A DNA stretch of 64,000 nucleotides from Mermis nigrescens (taxonomy: Eukaryota; Nematoda; Enoplea; Mermithida; Mermithidae). The position numbers and the translations under genes were made by a program. The stretch lies in contig JAVLUZ010000154.1 in the NCBI GenBank assembly GCA_036768485.1, forward strand, positions 30,313,089 to 30,377,088, written 5' to 3'. The notes below the pieces were generated by a model that had not been told where the DNA came from, made no database searches, and was given only the letters and a program-made list of their open reading frames with translations. Within the stretch, counting starts at the first letter, position 1. Each line of letters starts with the position of its first letter. Below are positions 38,101 to 50,100 of this stretch, one piece after another.

Positions 38101-41100
38101 GTCCTATGGGATTTTTTAAGAGAAGCATCCCAAAATCAATTCGAACTTGGTATCACTCAAAAAACATCGCTTGTTACTGTGCTCAACGTTGGCTATGGTA
38201 TCTCGTGGTGCTATTTTAGTTATTGCGCATATCAAGCAATAGACAATGTGTACTACCGGTTCCAGCTTGGTGACGACTATACGGAATCTTCATTCCCAGA
38301 ACACATTTCATGGATTCAATCGGCATGGTGGAATGATTCCACTACAGTTAAAATTCCTGGATATGCGTATGTTGCAGAAAGAGTGAACATAAGTGAGCTT
38401 CATTGACTTTCAAAGACCATTATGCGTTTTGAATAGTGAAGTGCATCACTTAGAGTCGCATCTGTGCAGTAGTGGGGATCTGATATTTTAGAGCGGGCGA
38501 GAGTTGCAGGTACTCCCCTTTTTTAACACTAAAATGATGTCCAAAAGCTCGCTATTTGCGTGAGGGTTTCGTTTTAGGTTGTTTTCTAATTGAAATTCAC
38601 AATTACATGATCAGCACATAAGAAATGACAAGAATGAATAGATTCTAGCCAAATGCTCCCAGGAAGCTGCCTTTTCTAAATTTGTGCTAAATCACCATAG
38701 ATATCAATTTTGCGCAGCTGACGTCTACAATTTTTCAAGAAATGGTGTTTGGGAAATGTCGTTTTTCAGTTTAATTTGTTTTTCCTCACATTGAGCAAAA
38801 ATTTACCTCTTGGCTGAAGCCGTTTGTACAATTTTAAGAATTTCCTTACTGTATATACAACTTGTTCCTTTTTGTGTTATATTATATCATTTTGTTTGTC
38901 GAAAAGGTTTAGAGCTACGAGGATATGCACAAAAAACGTTCTTGTACCTTGAAAATTCTAAGTATCTTTTGAAATCTGGTGATTCGCCTAAAATATAATA
39001 TCCCCCGTCTGGGAGATTATTTAGCAAGCGGCTTTGGATCAGAATGCCCCTAAAAATTAGTATATATGCTAAGATTGCATTAAAACGATTGTTAATCCGC
39101 ACTTTCTGATTAATTTCTACCACATTATGTTTTTATTTTCATTCCTTTTTTCATCACAATTTAGCACCTTTTCCCCCAGAAAATTTTCTAATATTCTTCT
39201 CTAGAGTTCTAAACCCCCAAATGAACCCCCTCTCACAAAATGCATGTCTGGTCCAGTCCTGACTATCTAAACTTAAATTTCCAGAAGTATGAAGTTGTGA
39301 AAGGAATATAAAGTACATTAAAGATTATTTGATCAGAATGTATGAGTTTTGAACACACATGGGCATGGGGGGTGGGGTGTGAACCCAGCCTCCAGGCCAA
39401 TTACAGAATTCAAATTTCTTAATTTTTTTAGCTAGTTTTTGATGCCAATGGATAGTGCTCGATAAGAAACATTTGAAAATGTTGCATTTTTCGCCTTACC
39501 ACCATTCTTAAGACCATTTTTTGACCTTTGAAAAAGCTTGCACACCCATTCCTTAAGAAAATTGGCGCTGCCCCTGTATGCTGATGAACATACTCTTCTT
39601 CTAAATGATAAATTGTAGAGGCAAAACGACAGCGGAAAATGAATAAAAATCGGAAATTTTCATCAAAAGTGCAATGTGTGATTGTCGTGATTATTGCTAC
39701 ACATCCCATGAATGGGTAAACTTTTAGGTCCTAACAAGCTCTATTTCCATTATTTGCCTAAACTCTTGCAGGCTCGATCTGCTTCCATTGCAGGGTTACG
39801 GGTTGGCTTAGCCACCAGCACAATGCGGGCATTGGGGGAGTTAGTGGTAAGCACCTCTCAGAAGGCTGAATACCTTCCACTGTCAGAGACCAAAAGAACC
39901 CCCTCAGAATTTAATTTTTGGAAATTTTTTTTATTTTTTCCTTGCAATTTTTTGATGCCAATGGATATTTCTCGATAAGAAACGTTGAAAATTGGTGTTT
40001 TCCGCCATACCACCATATTTAGGACCATTCTTTAACCATTGAAAAACCTTGTGTCCCTCCAAAACTTTGATGTTGTCCAATTATGGTACCAGGATCAGGT
40101 TACTTGATCCTGAATTTACCCTGTGCTCATGTATGCTACTTAATATTCAGATAGCACTTAAAATATACTCAGAAAATATGTTTAGCAGATAGCACATGAT
40201 GCATTGTGAAAATCGAAGATTTACAAAAATTAATTCATGGCGAGGTTTGATTCATAATCTGCTGAGCAACTAGCGTCAAGTTATGTACTGTAATCTTTTG
40301 CAAGCATGTTATGGGATATTTGCATCGTACATTCATGAAAAATCTCTTTTATGTTTTAATTACCTATTAGAATGCATGCAAAAGAGCTGCATTTACTCGT
40401 GCAGTTTCCGAATGTGCAACTTTAGGTTAGAGCCTGATCATTTTGCGGTAAAAAATGAGTAAATTTAATTAATTCTGCACTAAACTCTCATTGAATATTG
40501 TAAGATTGCAGGGCCGACAAGCGAAGTCAAGGTTTCAGACATGTGACTTAATCATTCGAAAAATGATTTGCATCAAATTGAGTGTATCTTTTACACAGAA
40601 AAATAACTATGATTATCTCTTTAAAGACTCAATGCAGAGAGCTTTTTATACCGAAATTAAAGGCATTTCAGATGTGGTTTAATTGATCACATTATCCAAT
40701 GGGCGCTTTGGTTTTGGCCCACCCTTTATATTCGATAAAAGCTTACAAATTCTCTAATGGGAATCTACAAATTGTCAAAGGAATGGTGTTACTTTAGAAT
40801 TATGCGAAACTATCTTCCAGCTAGGGTATCTCGAGTTAGCTTTCCATATCCTGAAACTCAGAAATATTATTGTTTGCTTTCAGTTATTACGACAGGATTT
40901 AGGAACAGTTCGGCAATAGCTAAAGGTCATAACAAGAACTTAGGCAACATGATGAATTTCATGATTTTGCTGAATGAACAAGGTGGGTTTCTTTCCATAT
41001 TGTTTGTACATGCTCACAGCAAAACAAAAACAGCTTGCGTATGATTTAATTTTTATTTTTCATTTCAGTTATAAATAATGCACCTAAATCCTTCCACGGC

Positions 41101-44100
41101 ACAAATGCTGCTATAACAGAGATCGAAAGGATTGCTCGAAAAAATTCACACTCACTTGGACAATTTCATCGAACTAAAAAAATTGTATTGCACTGAAAAA
41201 TCTAATCAACATTGAGCGCAATGTTTTTCTGATTAAACTCTGTCAATAATTTTCTCTTCATTACACAAATAGCGTAGGAGCTATTTCACCAGCATAAAGT
41301 ATCTGTCACGTTTTAGAGAACATTACTTCGGCAATCAAGCTAAACGAATTTGTATTGGAAGAAAAGTGGGTATTCCAGCGACCATATTCTGAACTGAAGA
41401 ATGCTACCGGAATCATGCAGGTCATATGCAAAAAGTTGAGCCCGTGTCAATTTGATAATAAAACTGATTCATGCCTCTGGCATGAACAGAAGTGTCAGCA
41501 GAGGCACTGGTTTAAAATTTTGAAAAATGGCATGCATTGTCCCACTGAATATTTTACTGACTGCACCGGTTGTACGATGCCGACCTCAATGATGAAGTCA
41601 TTGATGACAACAATGTCAACAACAACAACAACAATGACAATGAGTCGTTCTTTGACACCACTCCGAGGCCCAGAATGCCAAAAGATAAGCCACGTCCATG
41701 TCGCATTCTATGTTGATCTGCAGTACCGACAAGATCGATACTTAACAACCAATATTTTTGATGTCCTATGGGATTTTTTAAGAGAAGCTTCCCAAAATCA
41801 ATTCGAACTTGGTATCACTCAAAAAACATCGCTTGTTACTGTGCTCAACGTTGGCTATGGTATCTCGTGGTGCTATTTTAGTTATTGCGCATATCAAGCA
41901 ATAGACAATGTGTACTACCGGTTCCAGCTTGGTGACGACTATACGGAATCTTCATTCCCAGAACACATTTCATGGATTCAATCGGCATGGTGGAATGATT
42001 CGACTACAGTTAAAATTCCTGGATATGCGTATGTTGCAGAAAGAGTGAATATAAGTGAGCTTCATTGACTTTCAAAGACCATTATGCGTTTTGAATAGTG
42101 AAGTGCATCACTTAGAGTCGCATCTGTGCAGTAGTGGGGATCTGATATTTTAGAGCGGGCGAGAGTTGCAGGTACTCCCCTTTTTTAACACTAAATGATG
42201 TCCAAAAGCTCGCTATTTGCGTGAGGGTTTTCGTTTTAGGTTGTTTTCTAATTGAAATTCACAATTACATGATCAGCACATAAGAAATGACAAGAATTAA
42301 TAGATTCTAGCCAAATGCTCCCAGGAAGCTGCCTTTTCTAAATTTGTGCTAAATCACCATAGATATCAATTTTGCGCAGCTGAAGTCTACAATTTTTCAA
42401 GAAATGGTGTTTGGGAAATGTCGTTTTTCAGTTTAATTTGTTTTTCCACACATTGAGCAAAAATTTACCTCTTGGCTGAAGCCGTTTGAACAATTTTAAG
42501 AATTTCCTTACTGTATATACAACTTGTTCCTTTTTGTGTTATATTATATCATTTTGTTTGTCGAAAAGGTTTAGAGCTACGAGGATATGCACAAAAAACG
42601 TTCTTGTACCTTGAACATTCTAAGTATCTTTTGAAATCTGGTGATTCGCCTAAAATATAATATCCCCCGTCTGGGAGATTATTTAGCAAGCGGCTTTGGA
42701 TCAGAATGACCCTAAAAATTAGTATATATGCTAAGATTGCATTAAAACGATTGTTAATCCGCACTTTCTGATCAATTTCTACCACATTATGTTTTTATTT
42801 TCATTCCTTTTTTCATCACAATTTAGCACCTTTTCCCCAGAAAATTTTCTAATATTCTTCTCTAGAGTTCTAAACCCCCAAATGAACCCCCTCTCACAAA
42901 ATGCATGTCTGGTCCAGTCCTGACTATCTAAACTTAAATTTCCAGAAGTATGAAGTTGTGAAAGGAATATAAAGTACATTAAAGATTATTTGATCAGAAT
43001 GTATGAGTTTTGAACACACATGGGCATGGGGGTGGGGTGTGAACCCAGCCTCCAGGCCGATTACAGAATTCAAATTTCGTAATTTTTTTTAGCTAGTTTT
43101 TGATGCCAATGGATAGTGCTCGATAAGAAACATTTGAAAATGTTGCATTTTTCGCCTTACCACCATTCTTAAGACCATTTTTTGACCTTTGAAATAGCTT
43201 GCACACCCATTCCTTAAGAAAATTGGCGCTGCCCCTGTATGCTGATGAACATACTCTTCTTCTAAATGATAAATTGTAGAGGCAAAACGACAGCGGAAAA
43301 TGAATACAAAATCGGAAATTTTCATCAAAAGTGCAATGTGTGATTGTCGTGATTATTGCTACACATCCCATGAATGGGTAAACTTTTTGGTCCTAACAAG
43401 CTCTATTTCCATTATTTGCCTAAACTCTTGCGGGCTCGATCTGCTTCCATTGCAAGGTTACGGGTTGGCTTAGCCACCAGCACAATGCGGGCATTGGGGG
43501 AGTTAGGGGTAAGCACCTCTCAGAAGGCTGAATACCTTCCACTGTCAGAGACCAAAAGAACCCCCCTCAGAATTTAATTTTTGGAAATTTTTTTTATTTT
43601 TTCCTTGCAGTTTTTTGATGCCAATGGATATTTCTCGATAAGAAACGTTGAAAATTGGTGTTTTCCGCCATACCACCATATTAAGGACCATTCTTTAACC
43701 ATTGAAATACCTTGTGTCCCTCCAAAACTTTGATGTTGTCCAATTATGGTACCAGGATCAGGTTACTTGATCCTGAATTTACCCTGTGCTCATGTATGCT
43801 ACATAATATTCAGATAGCACTTAAAATATACTCAGAAAATTTGTTTAGCAGATAGCACATGATGCATTGTGAAAATCGAAGATTTACAAAAATTAATTCA
43901 TGGCGAGGTTTGATTCATAATCTGCTGAGCAACTAGCGTCAAGTTATGTACTGTAATCTTTTGCAAGCATGTTATGGGATATTTGCATCGTAAATTCATG
44001 AAAAATCTCTTTTATGTCTTAATTACCTATTAGAGTGCATGCAAAAGAGCTGCATTTACTCGTGCAGTTTCCGAATGTGCAACTTTAGGTTAGAGCCTGA

Positions 44101-47100
44101 TCATTTTGCGGTAAAAAATGAGTAAATTTAATTAATTCTGCACTAAACTCTCATTGAATATTGTAAGGTTGCAGGGCCGACAAGCGAAGTCAAGGTTTCA
44201 GACATGTGACTTAATCATTCGAAAAATGATTTGCATCAAATTGAGTGTATCTTTTACACAGAAAAATAACTATGATTATCTCTTTAAAGACTCAATACAG
44301 AGAGCTTTTTATACCGAAATTAAAGGCATTTCAGATGTGGTTTAATCGATCACATTATCCAATGGGCGCTTCGGTTTTGGCCCACCCTTTATATTCGATA
44401 AAAGCTTACAAATTCTTTAATGGGAATCTACAAATTGTCAAAGGAATGGTGTTACTTTAGAATTATGCGAAACTATCTTCCAGCTAGGGTATCTCGAGTT
44501 AGCTTTCCATATCCTGAAACTCAGAAATATTATTATTTGCTTTCAGTTATTACGACGGGATTTAGGAACAGTTCGGCAATAGCTAAAGGTCATAACAAGA
44601 ACTTAGGCAACATGATGAATTTCATGATTTTGCTGAATGAACAAGGTGGGTTTCTTTCCATATTGTTTGTACATGCTCACAGCTAAACAAAAACACGAAG
44701 ACTGCCACATACATGCATTATAAGACTAAAAACCCATGCTTGCGTATGATTTAATTTTATTTTTCATTTCAGTTATAAATAATGCACCTAAATCCTTCCA
44801 CGGCACAAATGCTGCTATAACAGAGATCGAAAGGATTGCTCGAAAACATTCACACTCACTTGGACAATTTCATCGAACTAAAAAAATTGTATCGCACTGA
44901 AAAATCTAATCAACATTGAGCGCAATGTTTTTCTGATTAAACTCTGTCAATAATTTTCCCTTCATTACACAAATAGCGTAGGAGCTATTTCACCAGCATA
45001 AAGTATCTGTAACGTTTTAGAGAACATTACTTCGGCAATCAAGCTAAACGAATTTGTATTGGAAGAAAAGTGGGTATTCCAGCGACCATATTCTGAACTG
45101 AAGAATGCTACCGGAATCATGCAGGTCATATGCAAAAAGTTGCGCCCGTGTCAATTTGATAATAAAACTGATTCATGCCTCTGGCATGAACAGAAGTGTC
45201 AGCAGAGGCACTGGTTTAAAATTTTGAAAAATGGCATGCATTGTCCCACTGAATATTTTACTGACTGCACCGGTTGTACGATGCCGACCTCAATGACGAA
45301 GTCATTGATGACAACAAAGTCAACAACAACAACAACAACAACTACAATGAGTCGTTCTTTGACACCACTCCGAGGCCCAGAATGCCAAAAGATAAGCCAC
45401 GTCCACGTTGCATTCTATGTTGATCTGCAGTACCGACAAGATCGATACTTAACAACCAATATTTTTGATGTCCTATGGGATTTTTTAAGAGAAGCTTCCC
45501 AAAATCAATTCCAACTTGGTATCTCTCAACAAACTTCGCTTGTTACTGTGCTCAGCGTTAGCTATGGTATCTCGTGGTGCTTTTATAGTTATTGCGCAAA
45601 TCAAGCAATAGACAATGTTTACTACCGGTTCCAGCTTGGTGACGACTATACGGAATCTTCATTCCCAGAACACATTTCATGGATTCAATCGGCATGGTGG
45701 AATGATTCGACTACAGTTCATGTTCCTGGATATGCGTATGTTGCAGAAAGAGTGAACATAAGTGAGCTTTATTGACTTCTAAAGACCATTATAGGTTTTG
45801 AATCGTGAAGTGTGTTAGTTAGAGTCGTGTCTGGGCAGCAGTGGGGATCTGATATTTTAGCGCGAGTGAGACTTGTAGGTACTCCCATTTTTTAACACTG
45901 AAAACTACGTCCATTAACTTGCTATTCAGCGTGAGGGTTGCGTTTTAAGCCGTTCCATATATTGTCTATTTTTAGATATAATGATTTTTGGTGCAGAGAT
46001 TTTTCAAAAACGAAAGCGCAATTTAAGCAATTTTGCAGCAGAAATGATGTCTTTAACTCTAACTATAAGGGTGTGGGTAAAATCCGGAAACGGAAACGGA
46101 AACAATGGGTAAAAGCCGGAAACGGAAACGGAAACAATGGGTAAAAGCCGGAAACAGAAACAGAAACGGAAACAATGGGTAAAAGCCGAAACCGGAAACG
46201 GAAACACACCAAAGTGGCGGAACCGGGGCTTTCCAAGTAGGGCCCATCAGGGTCAATAATAGCAGCCCCGTTTCTGCCAAATTTACCTTAACTGAAGGAG
46301 GGTTTAGGGGCTCGGAAGCGGGGTACCCCATTATTCGTATGCGAAGGTGACCCGGATCCGTCGGGTGTTTTTCCGCCCTGGGGTGGTCCAAAGTGGAGGA
46401 ACCAGGGTTCCCCAAGTCAAGCCCATCACGGTCAACGCCCCCGACCCCGTTTTCGCCAAAATCTCTCCAATTGAAGGGGTGTATAGGTGCTCGGAAACAG
46501 GGTACCCCATTATTCATATATGAATCTGACACCGTCGAAGGTTTCTCCGCCTTAACGGCAGTCCAAAGTGACGGAACCGGGGTTCTCCAAATAGGGCCCA
46601 TCAGGGTGTACACCCTAACCCCATTCCGCCAAAATTTCTCCAACTGAAGGGGGGTTTAGGGGCTCGAAAACATGGTACCTCATTATTCATATGCGAAGGA
46701 GTCCCCGGTTCCGTCAGGGTTTCTCCAAGCTGGGAGCGGTCCAAAGTGGCGGAACCGGGTTTTTTCAAGTCGAGCCAATCACGGTCAACGTCCCCAACTC
46801 TGTCTCCGCCAAAATTTCTCCATCTATAGAGGGGTTTAGGGGCTCGGACACAGAGTACTTCATTATTCATATGCGAAGGGGACCCCGGTTCCGGTCAAGG
46901 GCTTCTTCATCCTAGGAGCGGTCCAAAGTTTCGGAACCGGGATTTCCCAAGTAGGGCCGATCAGGGTCAAGACCCCCAACCCCGTTTCCGCCAAAATCTC
47001 TCCAAGTGAAGGGGTGTTTAGGTGGTCGGAAACGGGGTACCCTATTATTCATATCGCGAATCTGACACTGCTTTCGTCGAAGGTTTCTTTGCCCTAAGGG

Positions 47101-50100
47101 CAGTCCAAAGTGACGAAACCGGAATTCCCCGAATAGGGCCCATCAAGGTCATCGCCGTCAATCCCGTTTCCGCCACTTTGGACCGCTCCCAGGGCGGTGA
47201 AACCCCCGATGGAACCGGGGTCAGATTCACATATGAATAATGGTGTACCCGTTTCCGAGCCCCTAAACACCCCTTCAGTTGGAGAAATTTTGGCGGAAAC
47301 GAGGTTGGGGACGTTGACCCTGATAGGCCCCACCTGGGAACCCCGGTTCCGCCACTTTGGACCGCTCCCAGGGCGGAGAAACCCCCAACGGAACCGGGGT
47401 CAGATTCACATATGAATAATGGGGTACCCTGTTTCCGAGCCCTTAAACACCCTTCAGTTGGAGAAATTTTGGCGGAAACGGGGTTGGGGTGTTGACCCTG
47501 ATGGGCCCTACTGGGAAACCCCGGTTCCGCCACTTTATACCGCTCCCAGGGCGGAGAAACCTTCGGCGGAACCCGTGTCAGATTCACATATGAATAATGG
47601 AGTACCCCTTTTCCGAGCCCCTAAATCCCCTTCAGTTGGAGAAATTTTGGCGGAAATGGGGTTGGGGTGTTAACTCTGATGGGCCCTGCTTGGGGAACCC
47701 CGGTTCCACTACTTGGACCGCCCCCAGGGCGGAGAAACACCCAACGGAACCGGGGTCACCTCCGCATACAAATAATGGGGTACCCCAATTCCGAGCCCCT
47801 AAGCACCCCCTCAGTTGGAGAAATTTTGGCGGAAACGGGTTGGGGGTGTTGATCCTGATGGGCCTTACTTGGGAAACCCTGGTTCCGCCACTTTGACCGC
47901 TCCCAGGGCGGAGAAACCGCCGACGGAACCCGTGTCAGATTCACATATGAATAATGGGGTACCCCGTTTCCGAGCCCCTAAACACCCTTCAGTTGGAGAA
48001 ATTTTGGCGGAAACGGGGTTGTGGGTGTTGACCCTGATGGGCCCTACTTGGGAAACCTCAGTTCCGCCACTTTGGACTGTCCCCAGGGCGGAGAAACCCC
48101 CGACGGAACTGGGGTCACCTTCGCATATGAATAATGGAGTAACCCGTTTTGGAGCCTCCTAAACCCCCGTCAGTTGTAGAAAATTTGGCGGAAACGGGGT
48201 TGAGGGCGTTGACCCTAATGGGGTCGACTTGGGGAACCCTGGTTCCGCCACTGTGACCACTCCTAGAGCGGAGAAACCCCTGACGGAACCGGGGTCAGAT
48301 TCACATATGAATAATGGGGTACCCCATTTTCGAGCTTCTAACATCCCCCCTTCAGTTGGAGAAATTTTGGCAGAAACGGGGTTGGGAGCGTTGACCCTGA
48401 AGGGCCCTACTTTGGGAACCTGATTTCTTCAATTTGGTTCCTTTCCGTTTCCGGTTCCGGCTTTTACCCATTGTTTCCGTTTTCGTTTCCGGCTTTTACC
48501 CATACGTGGGCAGCAAGAAAATTCTGGGGGGGGTGCAAGATTTTTTTGAAGGTCGAAAAATGGCCTTAAAATGGTGGTATGGCGATAAAAACACCATTTT
48601 TCGACGTTTCTCATCAAGCACTATCCATTGGCATCAAAAAATTGCGAAAAAAACGAAAAAAATTTTCAAAAATTGAATTCTGGGGGGGGGGTATTTTGAT
48701 TTCTGGGGGGTATTTTGGTTTCTGGGGGTGCATACCTCCCCCCAAACCCCCACGCCTAGGTGTGCTTTTTTGTTTCCGTTTCCGTTTTCGGCTTTTACTC
48801 ATTGTTTCCGTTTCCGTTTCCGGATTTTTCTTTTCCCTAACTATAACTCGGTGTTGGGAAATTGGTTAAATTCAGACAGAAAATACGTTGAGAGACTCAA
48901 ATTACTTTGTTATTTCCTGTATTTGTGCACAAAGCAAACCAATTGTAGCATTTTACGCGAAGTCAGAAAATTTTTAGAATTCAGGTAAGAGTAGAAGAAA
49001 ACTTTGAAAAAATGCGGCTTTCAGATTAAAAAGAAGGAGCAGAAATGTAATATATCGGAAAAATGTGTAAAATCACTATCCTGATGACCAGAATCAATGC
49101 AAAGTGCATAACCATCCTTTATTTCATCAAATGTTTAGAGATAATAGGGCAATGGGCGCAACCCCTGTTAATTCGCCACCTGCTGAACAGTAACTCATTT
49201 CGTTCGTCCATTGGACGGACAAAGCCAAAAGTTGAACGGGTTAATTGGACGGGATACCCTTTTGGCACGTAGCAGGTGCGGAAAAAATTTTTTTTCAATT
49301 TTTCCTTAAATTTAGTGAAGTATGATATAAGAGATTTTCTTAAATTTTGCACCTTAAATTCACAAAATATTTTCGGAATTAAATGAAATGCACACTTACA
49401 TTATCAGCACATAAGAAATGACAAGAAGGAATAGATTTTAGCCAAATGCTCTCAAAAAGCTGCATTTTCTAAATTCGTGCTAAATTACCAAAAATGTTAA
49501 TGTCGTGCACATAAAGTCAGAAATATTGCGAGGAATGGTGTACATTAAAAAAGTGTCTCTCTTTCTAGGATGCTTCGGTCATTATTACTCCCGCCGTCTC
49601 CATACTAGCTGCATAAATTTAAGAAAAACTTTTTAGTGTCAAGCATTTCAAAACATTCATTATCAGCACATAATAAATAATCCAAAGAATTCATCTTTGT
49701 TGGAAAAAATTTTAAAAAACTTACATTTTATGTTAATAGTGCTATATCACGAAAAAACACGAATTCCGTTCTAGAAAGACAATGAAATATTTTGGGAAAT
49801 TATGTTTTTAAGTTTAATCTGTTTTTCCACGCATTGAGCAAAAATTTAAGTATTTGCTGAAGCCATTTGTACGATTTTCCAGAATTTCCTAACCATAGAT
49901 ATCAAGTTGTTCCCTTTCATGTTATATAATATCATTTTCATTGCCAAAAAGCTTTTGAGCCAAGAGTATACGCTCAAAAAACGTATATTACCGTAGACTG
50001 CTTTGGGATCGTCAAATTCGAAGTATCTCTTGAATTCTGGTGGTCCGCCTAGAACATAACATCATCTGTATGGGGGATTATTTAACCAGCGCTTTTTGGA

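Larger units (their letters stand above)
38393..40511 (+). other. Intron 4 of the VWA gene
   Basis: Shorter than intron 1 and nearly identical to the intron 42055-44174. It lacks the segment corresponding to about 17360-18030 of intron 1. It contains MITE A copies at 39354 and 39829. Confidence 0.65.
42055..44174 (+). other. Intron 7 of the VWA gene
   Basis: Nearly identical to intron 4 over its full length, which marks units 2 and 3 as a recent tandem duplication with a period of about 3662 bases. Holds MITE A copies at 43015 and 43481. Confidence 0.7.

Noticed and set aside
46059..48160. ORFs up to 194 codons in the foldback elements
   Set aside because: They repeat with the ~200-bp unit, change strand with its orientation, and have low-complexity Pro/Gly/Arg content.
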